DNA from: Bacteroidota bacterium
GTDB lineage: Bacteria > Bacteroidota > Bacteroidia > Cytophagales > Cyclobacteriaceae
Reading direction: 5' to 3'
Assembly (NCBI GenBank): GCA_016866385.1
Contig: VGMU01000023.1
Location: 1-35,587 of the forward strand
Length of the DNA: 35,587 nucleotides
The position numbers and the translations under genes are program-made. Shown here piece after piece: positions 16,949 to 24,303 of the stretch (position 1 is its first letter; each line of letters opens with the position of its first letter). The notes under the pieces were generated by a model, which ran no database searches, was not told the origin of the DNA, and worked only from the letters and a program-made list of their open reading frames with translations.

Positions 16949-17584
16949 CTATTCGTCCTTGACAGAAAAAGCTAGCCCATACTTAAGTGCAATGCCCTTT
17001 TTGCCAGGTCCCGCTACAAGCTGAGGCACACAATCCAAACAAGCCAATAAGTAGGTAGATGTTTTGAATTTACCATAGACCAACTTGCTATTGAAATAGG
17101 ATGTTTCTCCACCACCGAGGGTGCGGATATACTTGATCCCCAAGAATACCTCTTGACCTGGGGCAAGCAGCAACCCCTTGGCAGACAAATCGAAGAACAG
17201 TTTACCCCCCAGAGAAGAGGATACCAGGTATTCTTCTTCTATTCGAAGCAGGTGCTCACCCGGTTTGCCCGCCACAGCTTGAAGAATGACCGGTTGCACG
17301 AAAAATCCTTGCCCCTCCTGATCTTCCGCCGTATCAAAGTACAATTCTAACCCTTCTACCTGTATGGTCTTTGATTTTGGGTTGGTAAAGCCCGTCACCA
17401 AGGCGATGGAAGTGAACACCTTGACCTTAGACTCCCGTTGTTTTTTTTCAAAATTGGAGTATACCTCAAGATTTCCTTCAGCAATCACCTCCACGGGAAA
17501 CAATTCAATCACAGGCACATCTTGGGTGTATCCCGACAAGCATAGCCCCCACAATAAGGTCCAAATCAGTCCAAATTTTAGCAT
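16949..17584 (-). CDS. Hypothetical exported protein
   Basis: Not recognised. From the ATG at 17584 it has 211 residues with a hydrophobic N-terminus (MLKFGLIWTLLWGLCLSGYTQ) that looks like a signal peptide ending near residue 20. The mature part is rich in beta-strand-like stretches with aromatic residues, suggesting a beta-sandwich secreted or outer-membrane-associated protein. It contains a CLDC pair near residue 180. It lies 40 bases after a small exported protein on the same strand and is likely cotranscribed with it; it converges on dnaE with only 31 bases between the stops. Confidence 0.75.
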   Translation of the reverse strand: MLKFGLIWTLLWGLCLSGYTQDVPVIELFPVEVIAEGNLEVYSNFEKKQRESKVKVFTSIALVTGFTNPKSKTIQVEGLELYFDTAEDQEGQGFFVQPVILQAVAGKPGEHLLRIEEEYLVSSSLGGKLFFDLSAKGLLLAPGQEVFLGIKYIRTLGGGETSYFNSKLVYGKFKTSTYLLACLDCVPQLVAGPGKKGIALKYGLAFSVKDE

Positions 17585-17624
17585 GGATATACAGGTCAAA
17601 CCCAAAGGTAAAGCAAATCATTCC

Positions 17625-17855
17625 CTATGGCCTGGCAAAAGGACAATTAATTTCTACCAAGTCAATAGTTGTATTCACCGTAATCCAAAAAAATTTTTGG
17701 TGGCATACCACCCTGGTAATGTAACAATTGTCCTCGGTTTGAATAGTCTCCATGTGACAATCCTCTCCAAATGCAGAAGCATTTGCGGTAGAGGAGGAGA
17801 AAAAGGCAATCAATAAAAAGGTTAAAAGCAGTTTTTTTGAAAAAATACTTTTCAT
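17625..17855 (-). CDS. Small exported cysteine-containing protein
   Basis: Not recognised. It has 76 residues, with a classic signal peptide at 1-27 (MKSIFSKKLLLTFLLIAFFSSS then ANASA). The mature chain of about 50 residues has four cysteines (DCHME, NCYIT, VCHQK, NCPFA), which would allow two disulfides in the periplasm or outside. The signal peptide and close same-strand spacing to the next exported protein argue it is real despite its size. A possible -7 box TACTTTTA (minus strand, 17922-17915) is one base off consensus. Confidence 0.6.
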   Translation of the reverse strand: MKSIFSKKLLLTFLLIAFFSSSTANASAFGEDCHMETIQTEDNCYITRVVCHQKFFWITVNTTIDLVEINCPFARP

Positions 17856-18309
17856 GGCTTCATTCTATTTTACTCTCCTGTAGCAATATGCCGGGTGGAA
17901 AGCATTCTTCCCTTTAAAAGTAATCTGACAATAAAAAATCTGCCTAAAAACTGGAGATGCATTTCCAGGGCAAGAGATAGTAAATATAAAAAAAATCAGT
18001 TGAAAAAATCACCCTTTTCTTTAAGAAGATTTGCCCATTCCTCTTAAAAAGTAGTCGAAAAAGTAGATTAAAAAATTCACCCTTATTCTTTTCCCATCCC
18101 TTGCCTAGAATGCAAATTGAAATTACCCGTAATGGTAAAAAACCTGAAAGAGAGGTTACCAAGCCTAATTTGATTTTTTGGAAGAATTACGAAAAGGGAT
18201 AGGGGAGAATAAAAAAAATGGCAAAAAATCGTAATGAAACTTCTTAGCGAGTAATTTTTAATTAATTCGAACTAAAAAAAGTAAACAAGAAAATATTCGT
18301 TTCTTGATT
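17856..18309. other. AT-rich intergenic region, no gene seen
   Basis: This 454-base gap is strongly AT-rich with many A and T runs. It holds a possible promoter for the small exported protein near 17915 and a short interrupted hairpin around 18134-18160 (GGTA, ACCT paired with AGGT, TACC). A terminator-like hairpin lies near its right end (18286-18306). A 72-codon minus-strand ORF at 17944-18162 has low-complexity K/F-rich composition and is not believed. Confidence 0.5.
18286..18306 (-). terminator. Possible terminator of the ENPP-like gene
   Basis: On the minus strand, just after the phosphodiesterase stop, CAAGAAA pairs with TTTCTTG around a 7-base loop and is followed by TTTACTTTTTTTAG. 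The stem is AT-rich and therefore weak, but position and the T-rich tail fit. Confidence 0.4.
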
Positions 18310-19551
18310 CTATTTATGCAAAATAGGATCCAGGATGGCAGCATCCCCATCGATAGCAGTGGGGATAGGTAGGCCCAAAATCCTACAGAGCAAGGGATAC
18401 ACGTGCACATTAGAAAAGGGCTCCACCTGTATTCCCGACTTCAAGAGGGGGCCTTTGGCATAAAAAATTCCCCACATATCGCTCAAGGTAGGACGGTACC
18501 CGTGTTCGCCAAACACCTCAGTACCCCATCTAGCGGTTTGGGATTGGTAGCGCATCATACCTGGAGTATCGGCCAAGTAATACCCTTTTTCAGGTAAAAT
18601 GAGTAGGTCCCCTTTCCGCTGGGGAAAAGCACTCGGATCTTGGTAATTTTCTTTGCAATTCAGGTCATCGATGCGGATGTTTGGGTTTCGAGACAGCAGG
18701 AGTTGAATGACCTTTTCCTCCTCTTTGGGGTCTTCCAAATGCAAGTGAGCCAAGGCTCCGTTATTAACTACTCGGGCAGGTATGCCTTCGGTGAGCTGAT
18801 CCAAATTGATCAGCCTATCCTGGCTCACTTCTGTCATTCCATGGTCCGACACAATCACTACATGGATGGGTAAATCGAAACTTTTCAAGCCTTCAAACAA
18901 AGCCCCCAGCTGCCGATCCAAGGTGAAAAGAGATTTTTTAAGTTCGGCCTCATTGTTTGGTCCAAAACGATGGCCTGTATCGTCCATATTGGAAAAATAC
19001 AGGGTGATCAAGCGGGGTCGTTCCGATTCAGGAAGCTGCAGCCACTCAAATACTTTGGCAATCCGGGTCAAGTTAGGTATTCCCCCATCGTAATCGTAGT
19101 AATAACTTGGACGGACCCCCTGGATCGGGGCCTCTGTGCCTACAAAGAAGTAGCTCGCCGCCTTGATTCCGTATTGCTCAGCCAACACCCAAATGGGAGT
19201 ACCTCCGTACCAATACCCATCCTGTACTAGGGATCGATTGCCCATGGTATAGACTTGGTCTTTTTCTGGTTCGTAAAAATCATTGTCTACCAAACCGTGG
19301 TGCTCTGGGAGCAGCCCTGTGGCGAGGGTGTAATGGTTGGGAAAGGTCTTGGTGGGAAAGGAAGGAATCAAGCCCTTGGCTCCCACCCCCTCGGCAATAA
19401 ATCTACTTAGATTTTCGGGCTGAAAGCGCTCCACATAATCGTGTCGAAAACCATCTAGGGAAATGAAAATAAGGATGGGTTCTTTTTCTTGAGGAAAAGC
19501 TGAAGCACCGATGAAAAAGAGTAGGCAGAGACTAATAAAGGCAGGCTTCAT
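18310..19551 (-). CDS. Exported ENPP-type nucleotide pyrophosphatase/phosphodiesterase
   Basis: Alkaline-phosphatase-superfamily hydrolase resembling ectonucleotide pyrophosphatase/phosphodiesterases, which cleave phosphodiester or pyrophosphate bonds. A signal peptide spans residues 1 to about 20. Metal and catalytic residues are visible: Asp33 (SLDGFRHDY), nucleophile Thr69 in PTKTFPNHYTLATG, then DDTGHRFGP, VSDHGM and GEHGY toward the C-terminus. ATG at 19551 gives 413 residues and puts the signal peptide at the very start; the longer reading adds 17 unlikely residues. The natural substrate is not readable; nucleotide salvage of phosphate outside the cytoplasm is plausible. Confidence 0.92.
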   Translation of the reverse strand: MKPAFISLCLLFFIGASAFPQEKEPILIFISLDGFRHDYVERFQPENLSRFIAEGVGAKGLIPSFPTKTFPNHYTLATGLLPEHHGLVDNDFYEPEKDQVYTMGNRSLVQDGYWYGGTPIWVLAEQYGIKAASYFFVGTEAPIQGVRPSYYYDYDGGIPNLTRIAKVFEWLQLPESERPRLITLYFSNMDDTGHRFGPNNEAELKKSLFTLDRQLGALFEGLKSFDLPIHVVIVSDHGMTEVSQDRLINLDQLTEGIPARVVNNGALAHLHLEDPKEEEKVIQLLLSRNPNIRIDDLNCKENYQDPSAFPQRKGDLLILPEKGYYLADTPGMMRYQSQTARWGTEVFGEHGYRPTLSDMWGIFYAKGPLLKSGIQVEPFSNVHVYPLLCRILGLPIPTAIDGDAAILDPILHK

Positions 19552-19573
19552 GTAAGGAATGGAATAAGGTAAA

Positions 19574-19603
19574 TAAAGATAAGCAGAGCAGCAGGCTTTC
19601 AAA
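19574..19603 (-). promoter_or_regulatory. Predicted promoter of the ENPP-like gene
   Basis: Minus strand: TTTG (19603-19600), an 18-base spacer, then TATCTTTA (19581-19574), one mismatch from TAnnTTTG. A start at about 19567-19570 leaves a 5-prime UTR of 15-20 bases before the ATG at 19551. Confidence 0.5.
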
Positions 19604-19626
19604 GCGCTTCCCCCATGGAATGTAGT

Positions 19627-20154
19627 TTAGCCCCAATCCACCCGCATCAGCCAATCGTTTTGGATTTCGTCCCCAAAGGGAAAGGGATGGCTTCCAAAAA
19701 TACGGAGGCCATTTTTTTTGTAGAAACGAATCGCACGGACATTGTGCTCCCAGACCCCCAGCCAAAGCCAGGTCTTTCCCTCCCGCTTGGCATAAGCAAT
19801 CGCTGCATCGAGGAGCAGCTGCCCTACTCCTTTCCCCCATACCTCCTCCAAGGTATACAGGCGGGCCACCTCCACCGAGTCAGGATCCTGCACCTCGGCC
19901 TGTGCGGCCGCCAGATTGAGCTTGGTATAGCCTACCAATTTCCCCTCCCAACTGGCTACCATAAACGTCGAAGCCAGCTCCTGGATTTCTTTGGTCAACT
20001 GCTCCACCGTAAAGGCCTGGGACAAGTAGGCCTGTACGTTTTCTGGTTTATTCCCCGCTGTAAATGCCTGCACAAAGGAGGTACGGGCGAGTGCCACTAG
20101 CTCAGGTAAATCCGAAAGATGGGCTTGGCGAAGTTTAGGAATAGCGGCGCTCAC
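19627..20154 (-). CDS. GNAT family N-acetyltransferase
   Basis: Acetyl-CoA-dependent acyltransferase, cytoplasmic, 175 residues. The acetyl-CoA pyrophosphate loop is in RLYTLEEVWGKGVGQLLL (the Q/R-x-x-G-x-G/A type motif) near residues 97-113. NVRAIRFYKKNGL near 140-152 is the usual C-terminal GNAT signature. It begins at a GTG (20154), 7 bases after the preceding stop; no alternative ATG exists in the first 60 residues. The substrate is unknown. It follows the exported unknown gene on the same strand and is probably cotranscribed with it. Confidence 0.9.
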   Translation of the reverse strand: MSAAIPKLRQAHLSDLPELVALARTSFVQAFTAGNKPENVQAYLSQAFTVEQLTKEIQELASTFMVASWEGKLVGYTKLNLAAAQAEVQDPDSVEVARLYTLEEVWGKGVGQLLLDAAIAYAKREGKTWLWLGVWEHNVRAIRFYKKNGLRIFGSHPFPFGDEIQNDWLMRVDWG

Positions 20155-20161
20155 AGCTTAA

Positions 20162-20773
20162 TTAGAGTTTTTTGAGGGCTACAGCAATCTGGGAAATGGG
20201 AAACTCCCCAAAAATTGCTCGGTAGTTGCCCTTCGGACTGATCACTACAAAACTTTTGCAAGGGTAAGGGAATTGGAAGAAATGGGTAGCAAAGACCCCC
20301 TCTGGATCTGGAATCCAGGAGTGAATACCCGCATACTTTTCCAAGCCATGCGCCTGCTGGTACAGGTACACCGGAGCTGCCGTTTTAAATTTCTTAGCAT
20401 ACCTCAACACCGCTTCGTGATTGGACCTGAGTAGTTTTGGTTCGGAAGTGGAAGCAGATGAATTGCACTCGTCCTTGCCTGGATAAAAAATCACCACCAA
20501 GGGCCTACCCTCCTGAAAGTCGGCTAGCATTCCCAATTTTTCATAAAACAACCTGGCATGGGTTAGCCCTGTAGGCATTCGGTGGACCAACTTCTGGTCT
20601 CCAGGCTTTTCACCTGGAACTCCAAAATAGGGTCCAGTAAGTATCTTTTGTTCGTAGTCGGCATAGGTGATACGCTTACCCAAGTCATTGAAATAGCTCT
20701 GCGCTTGGAGGCATATTGGAAGCAAAAGAAGCAATCCAATGAACTGAATACGTGTAAAAATCATCTCCATCAT
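20162..20773 (-). CDS. Hypothetical exported protein, possibly thioredoxin-like
   Basis: Not recognised. It has 203 residues with an N-terminal signal peptide (about 1-25, hydrophobic LLLLLPICLQAQS). The central PLVVIFYPGKDECNSS resembles a beta-strand plus post-strand loop of thioredoxin-like folds, and a second cysteine occurs in FPYPCKSFVVI, but there is no CxxC. The C-terminal part (SFVVISPKGNYRAIFGEFP) also looks like the late strands of such a fold. This is a weak fold guess, not a function. Three in-frame ATGs lie within the first four codons. The gene starts 3 bases after the BASS transporter stop, which suggests an operon. Confidence 0.7.
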   Translation of the reverse strand: MMEMIFTRIQFIGLLLLLPICLQAQSYFNDLGKRITYADYEQKILTGPYFGVPGEKPGDQKLVHRMPTGLTHARLFYEKLGMLADFQEGRPLVVIFYPGKDECNSSASTSEPKLLRSNHEAVLRYAKKFKTAAPVYLYQQAHGLEKYAGIHSWIPDPEGVFATHFFQFPYPCKSFVVISPKGNYRAIFGEFPISQIAVALKKL

Positions 20774-20776
20774 TGG

Positions 20777-21655
20777 TTAACGCTTTGCTTCCTGTGTAGA
20801 AGCTATATGGTTACCAAAAAAAATGACCAAGGCGGCAGTTCCGAACATAATCAAACTGTAAATCGCCGAAGGAATGGTCATCACGGAATTCATCAGCAAG
20901 GTAGCTGCAATGGTGATGCCTAATGTGCCATTTTGGATGCCCGACTCTATGGCTATGGTCAGGCCCTGTCGGAAGGGAAGTTTAACCATCTTGGCAGTAG
21001 CAAAACTTAAGAATAAGGTGGACAGATTTAAGGCAAGAGCAGCAGGGCCAGCCTCTACAAAATAGCTAACCAGGTTTTCTTTCTCTTTCAATACGGCTGC
21101 CACGACAATAATCACAAAGAAAATGGTAGAAATGCGCCGGAAAGGGAGATCCAACTTAGCTGCCCATACTGGGGCCTTTGCAAAAACCAACATCCCTAGT
21201 GCTACGGGTAAGATGGTGATCAGAAGCACTGACACGATGGTTCCAAAAATTTGCAATTGCTGCGTTTCCCCACCTGGGATAAAGTAGACCAAGAAATAAT
21301 TGACCAAAAAAGGAATGGTAAAAACAGTAATCATGGAAGAAAAGGCTGTCAGCGTGATAGAAAGAGCTGTATCTCCCTTAGCTAGGTGGGTTATCAAGTT
21401 GGAAGTGGCGCCTCCTGGGCAAATTGCCAGGATCATCAATCCTACGGAGAGTTCTGGAGGAAGAGCAAATAGGTGGACCAGTCCAAAGGCAATCAGCGGG
21501 AGAAAAACTAACTGATTGAACAGTCCAAGCGCTACCGCTTTGGGATATATTAAAATCCGCTTGAAATCATTGATTTGCAAGCTGAGTCCCATCCCAAACA
21601 TGATCACGGCAAGGGAAAAGGGTAAGAAAAGTTCGGTCAATATACTGGATTCCAT
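20777..21655 (-). CDS. Bile acid:sodium symporter family (BASS) transporter
   Basis: Inner-membrane protein of 292 residues with about ten hydrophobic helices. The conserved LAICPGGATSNLITHLAKGDTALSITLTAFSS near residues 77-108 is the BASS sodium-site/crossover signature, and ESGIQNGTLGITIA near 230-245 is the second one. The substrate is unknown; bacterial relatives carry organic anions such as pantoate, pyruvate or sulfonated compounds rather than bile acids. It lies between the DUF819 membrane protein (53-base gap upstream) and the exported unknown. Confidence 0.92.
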   Translation of the reverse strand: MESSILTELFLPFSLAVIMFGMGLSLQINDFKRILIYPKAVALGLFNQLVFLPLIAFGLVHLFALPPELSVGLMILAICPGGATSNLITHLAKGDTALSITLTAFSSMITVFTIPFLVNYFLVYFIPGGETQQLQIFGTIVSVLLITILPVALGMLVFAKAPVWAAKLDLPFRRISTIFFVIIVVAAVLKEKENLVSYFVEAGPAALALNLSTLFLSFATAKMVKLPFRQGLTIAIESGIQNGTLGITIAATLLMNSVMTIPSAIYSLIMFGTAALVIFFGNHIASTQEAKR

Positions 21656-21708
21656 GGCTAAAGGGTAGAGGGTGAATCTGTTACTAATCTAAGGAAAGAG
21701 ATGCAGAT

Positions 21709-22845
21709 CTAAAACAACAAAGCGGCGACGGCAAATCCCACGTAGGTACCTATGGCATTGCCAAGACTACCTACAAGCATTCCAGGAAGTAGCAAATCGG
21801 GTCGTTGAAGGCTTTCGGCAGCGGCAATGGCGGTGGTGTTGCCACCAATATTCGCCTGCGAGGCCACTGCAATCATGTCCCAATCCATTTTGAGCAAGGC
21901 TCCTATCCCAAATAGAACCAAGCCATGTACTGCCACCAGGATCCCTACAAAAAGAAGTAAGGTGCCGGCAAGATCTCCTGCCTCCACCAAAGCACCCAAA
22001 TCACAGAGGGTGCCAATGACGGCTAAAAAAATCAAAATAAAGAAATAGCCGAAGGTGTGCTTCCCTTGCAGTTGCTGCACTGCTGGAAACTGAGCAAAAA
22101 TCAGTGCCAAGGTGGTCAGAAAAATGAGTTCTGGCACCTGAGGAAACCAAATCACCAAAACCTTGCTGCTTGCCATAGCCAATAAGCCCAAAGCCAGCAT
22201 GGCCGCTAAGGACCCCAAAGAAATGCTCTCTTGGGTAGAAACTCTTTCCTTGTCGCCTGCTGTAGCCAATTTTTTTCTTGGAAATACCTTTTGCAGGTAT
22301 TTGGGTAAAATCAAGGTAGCAATAATCCAGGGAGTTCCCACCAGGTTGTCTATGACCGTGGTGGCTGCAAATAAATTACCTGCTTCATTGACTTGGTAAT
22401 GCAAGGCAATGGCATTGAAGTTGACCGATCCTCCGATGTAGGTCCCCGTATACATCCCTGCTACGGCGGGTGCCAATGAGTCTATCACTTCCCCAGGCTG
22501 GACGAGCACCCAGGCGACCAAAACCCCAATCACCGTGGCCAAGGAACCCAACAAAAACAGGAGCAATAAAGGAAGTCCTGCTTTTTTAAGGCTCTTAAGG
22601 TCCACCTCCAACAAGGCAATAAATATGCCCAAAGGTGCCAGGTAAACAAATACTCCTTCGTAAATGGGGTTGGCCTCCATGGCACTGGGAATCCATCCTA
22701 TATTGGAGAGAAAGGCACAAATAAGGATCACAAATATGGGTGTTCCTACAGATTTCGCCCAAGAAAATCGGGTGAGCCAACTTGCAAAAAATACAGCCAA
22801 GCATAAGGCTGCTGGGATCAACAAAAGGGAGGTAGATGAAGCCAT
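21709..22845 (-). CDS. DUF819 family membrane protein (YjcL-like)
   Basis: Inner-membrane protein of about 378 residues with roughly 11-12 hydrophobic helices. MYTGTYIGGSVNFNAIALHY near 130-150, DNLVGTPWI, SQANIGGNTTAIA near the C-terminus and MLVGSLGNAIGTYVG match DUF819 proteins, thought to be transporters of unknown substrate. The ATG at 22845 is preferred; the longer reading begins with TTG in the terminator of the upstream gene. It is read right after the glycosyltransferase terminator, so it probably has its own promoter and may run on into the BASS gene. Confidence 0.88.
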   Translation of the reverse strand: MASSTSLLLIPAALCLAVFFASWLTRFSWAKSVGTPIFVILICAFLSNIGWIPSAMEANPIYEGVFVYLAPLGIFIALLEVDLKSLKKAGLPLLLLFLLGSLATVIGVLVAWVLVQPGEVIDSLAPAVAGMYTGTYIGGSVNFNAIALHYQVNEAGNLFAATTVIDNLVGTPWIIATLILPKYLQKVFPRKKLATAGDKERVSTQESISLGSLAAMLALGLLAMASSKVLVIWFPQVPELIFLTTLALIFAQFPAVQQLQGKHTFGYFFILIFLAVIGTLCDLGALVEAGDLAGTLLLFVGILVAVHGLVLFGIGALLKMDWDMIAVASQANIGGNTTAIAAAESLQRPDLLLPGMLVGSLGNAIGTYVGFAVAALLF

Positions 22846-22871
22846 GGGGAAATGTAAAAAAAAATAGAGGG

Positions 22872-22904
22872 AAAAAAGCGAATACCCCAAAGGATTCGCT
22901 CTTT
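22872..22904 (-). terminator. Terminator of the glycosyltransferase gene
   Basis: Minus strand, a few bases after the glycosyltransferase stop: AGCGAAT (22900-22894 region) pairs with ATTCGCT (22883-22877 region) around a 10-base loop. The stem extends through a G-T and A-T pairs into a T6 tract. The strong stem plus U-tract makes this a convincing intrinsic terminator. Confidence 0.8.
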
Positions 22905-22907
22905 ATC

Positions 22908-24200
22908 TCAAGAGACCTGAGCGATTTTATCCAGCAATTTGGAAAGTTGCTGAGTCAAGGAAGGCCTTGCATACTTCTCCATGGCTTTTTGAGACTGAGC
23001 GGTACCAGCAGAAACAAAAAGAGATCTAAGTTGTGCCTGAATTCCGATTTTATGCTGGTGGGCTAGCACTTCACCCGCTTTGCTCTCCCTCAAAATAGCT
23101 GCCGAATCCCCTTCAGGATCACCTAAAGCTAGAATAGGAATGCCTGTAGCCATGTATTCAAAAAGTTTACCTGGAATATTTCCCTTGGCATTTTTGGTAT
23201 CGGTGAGGATAAGTACCAGGGCATGGGCCTGGGCATAATACGAAAACACCTGGGAATGGGTCACATAGCCCACAAAATGCACCTTGCCACGCAGCCAAGG
23301 ATCGGCAGCGACGAAGTCCTGTACAGCTTGACTCACTTTGCCTACAAAACTGAATTTCACCTCCTCTCCTTTGCTTTCAAACTCAGCCTTCATGGCTTCC
23401 AGCAAAGGTAGGGGATTACGAATGGCATCAATAATACCCGAATACACCAAGTGAAGCATGTTAGCCTGCTTGAACACAGGAGTAAAATGATTCGGTAGAT
23501 CCTCTGGATCAAAGCCATTGGTCAGGAGCTCAATCTTTCGACCAGCCAGTTTTTCTAGGTCCCGCTGAAAGGTGGGTGAAATACTCACCACCACATTGGC
23601 CTCTTGCAAAACCTTTTGCTCCAAGTCTTCGTGACGGCGGCGGATAATGGAGAGCATGGGGAGGGTGTCCAGAAATTCCCACTGGGACCAGGGATCCCGA
23701 AAGTCTGCCAACCAGGGTACTCCATATTTTTTCTTGAGTTGTAGGCCGATCAGGTGCAAACTATGAGGTGGACCTGTGGTTATCACGGCTTGAAATTGCC
23801 CTTCTTGGAGTAGGGTATGAAGAAACTTGACTGCAGGCTTCACCCAGAAAATCCGAGGATCTGGCACGAGGATGTTGGCCCGCAGCCAAATGGCTATTTT
23901 TTCTAATAGCCCCTTGTCTGCTTGCTCTAGCATACGACCCAGATGACTCTTTGCTGTCCTTTTTACTTTCGAAAACAAATGGTATGGCTCCCAGATGGGG
24001 AAGCGAATGACCTCCAGATGGGGAGAGACTTCTTTTAGCAGACTCTCGTCATGGAGGTCGAAGTCCGGATTTTCTGGTGTAAATATTACAGGCTCCCAGC
24101 CCGATTGGGGTAAATACTTGGCAAACTTCAACCAGCGCTGTACGCCAGATCCTCCGCTAGGAGGCCAATAGTAGGTGACGATTAAAACGCGTTTTTTCAT
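22908..24200 (-). CDS. Glycosyltransferase (group 1 / GT4-like)
   Basis: Sugar transferase of the GT-B fold, 430 residues from the ATG at 24200 (MKKRVLIVTYYWPPSGGSGVQRW). The N-terminal acceptor half contains the glycine-rich SGGSGVQRWLKFAKYL loop and WLADFRDPW. The C-terminal donor half shows VYSGIIDAIRNP, KVHFVGYV, and KGNIPGKLFEYMATGIPILAL, the E-containing motif that contacts the nucleotide sugar in GT4 enzymes. No membrane helix is seen. It probably acts at the cytoplasmic face in polysaccharide or glycoprotein synthesis. It stands alone between two terminators, so it is likely monocistronic. Confidence 0.9.
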   Translation of the reverse strand: MKKRVLIVTYYWPPSGGSGVQRWLKFAKYLPQSGWEPVIFTPENPDFDLHDESLLKEVSPHLEVIRFPIWEPYHLFSKVKRTAKSHLGRMLEQADKGLLEKIAIWLRANILVPDPRIFWVKPAVKFLHTLLQEGQFQAVITTGPPHSLHLIGLQLKKKYGVPWLADFRDPWSQWEFLDTLPMLSIIRRRHEDLEQKVLQEANVVVSISPTFQRDLEKLAGRKIELLTNGFDPEDLPNHFTPVFKQANMLHLVYSGIIDAIRNPLPLLEAMKAEFESKGEEVKFSFVGKVSQAVQDFVAADPWLRGKVHFVGYVTHSQVFSYYAQAHALVLILTDTKNAKGNIPGKLFEYMATGIPILALGDPEGDSAAILRESKAGEVLAHQHKIGIQAQLRSLFVSAGTAQSQKAMEKYARPSLTQQLSKLLDKIAQVS

Positions 24201-24233
24201 GGAAAGCTGGCTAATTGGGGAAAGCCCTTGGCA

Positions 24234-24241
24234 CAAATGTA
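24234..24241 (-). promoter_or_regulatory. Predicted -7 box of the glycosyltransferase gene
   Basis: Minus strand TACATTTG (24241-24234) is a perfect TAnnTTTG. It lies just after the terminator of the preceding gene and about 33 bases before the ATG at 24200. No good -33 TTTG is seen at the expected distance. Confidence 0.5.
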
Positions 24242-24249
24242 CTAAAAGA

Positions 24250-24274
24250 AAAAGGGGAATTTTCTTCCCCTTTT
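24250..24274 (-). terminator. Terminator of the isocitrate dehydrogenase gene
   Basis: AAAAGGGGAA and TTCCCCTTTT form a perfect 10-bp stem around a 5-base loop, followed on the minus strand by TCTTTT. Located 30 bases after the isocitrate dehydrogenase stop. The flanking A and T runs make it potentially bidirectional. Confidence 0.85.
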
Positions 24275-24303
24275 CTCGTGTCCCGCCTTTTTCCTGGAGT
24301 CAT

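Noticed and set aside
17944-18162. A 72-codon minus-strand ORF in the AT-rich gap
   Set aside because: Low-complexity Lys/Phe-rich translation with no signal peptide or domain, no start context, and located in strongly AT-rich DNA where such ORFs arise by chance.
19615-20100. A 161-codon ORF antisense to the GNAT acetyltransferase
   Set aside because: The GNAT reading has clear family motifs; the antisense one has none.
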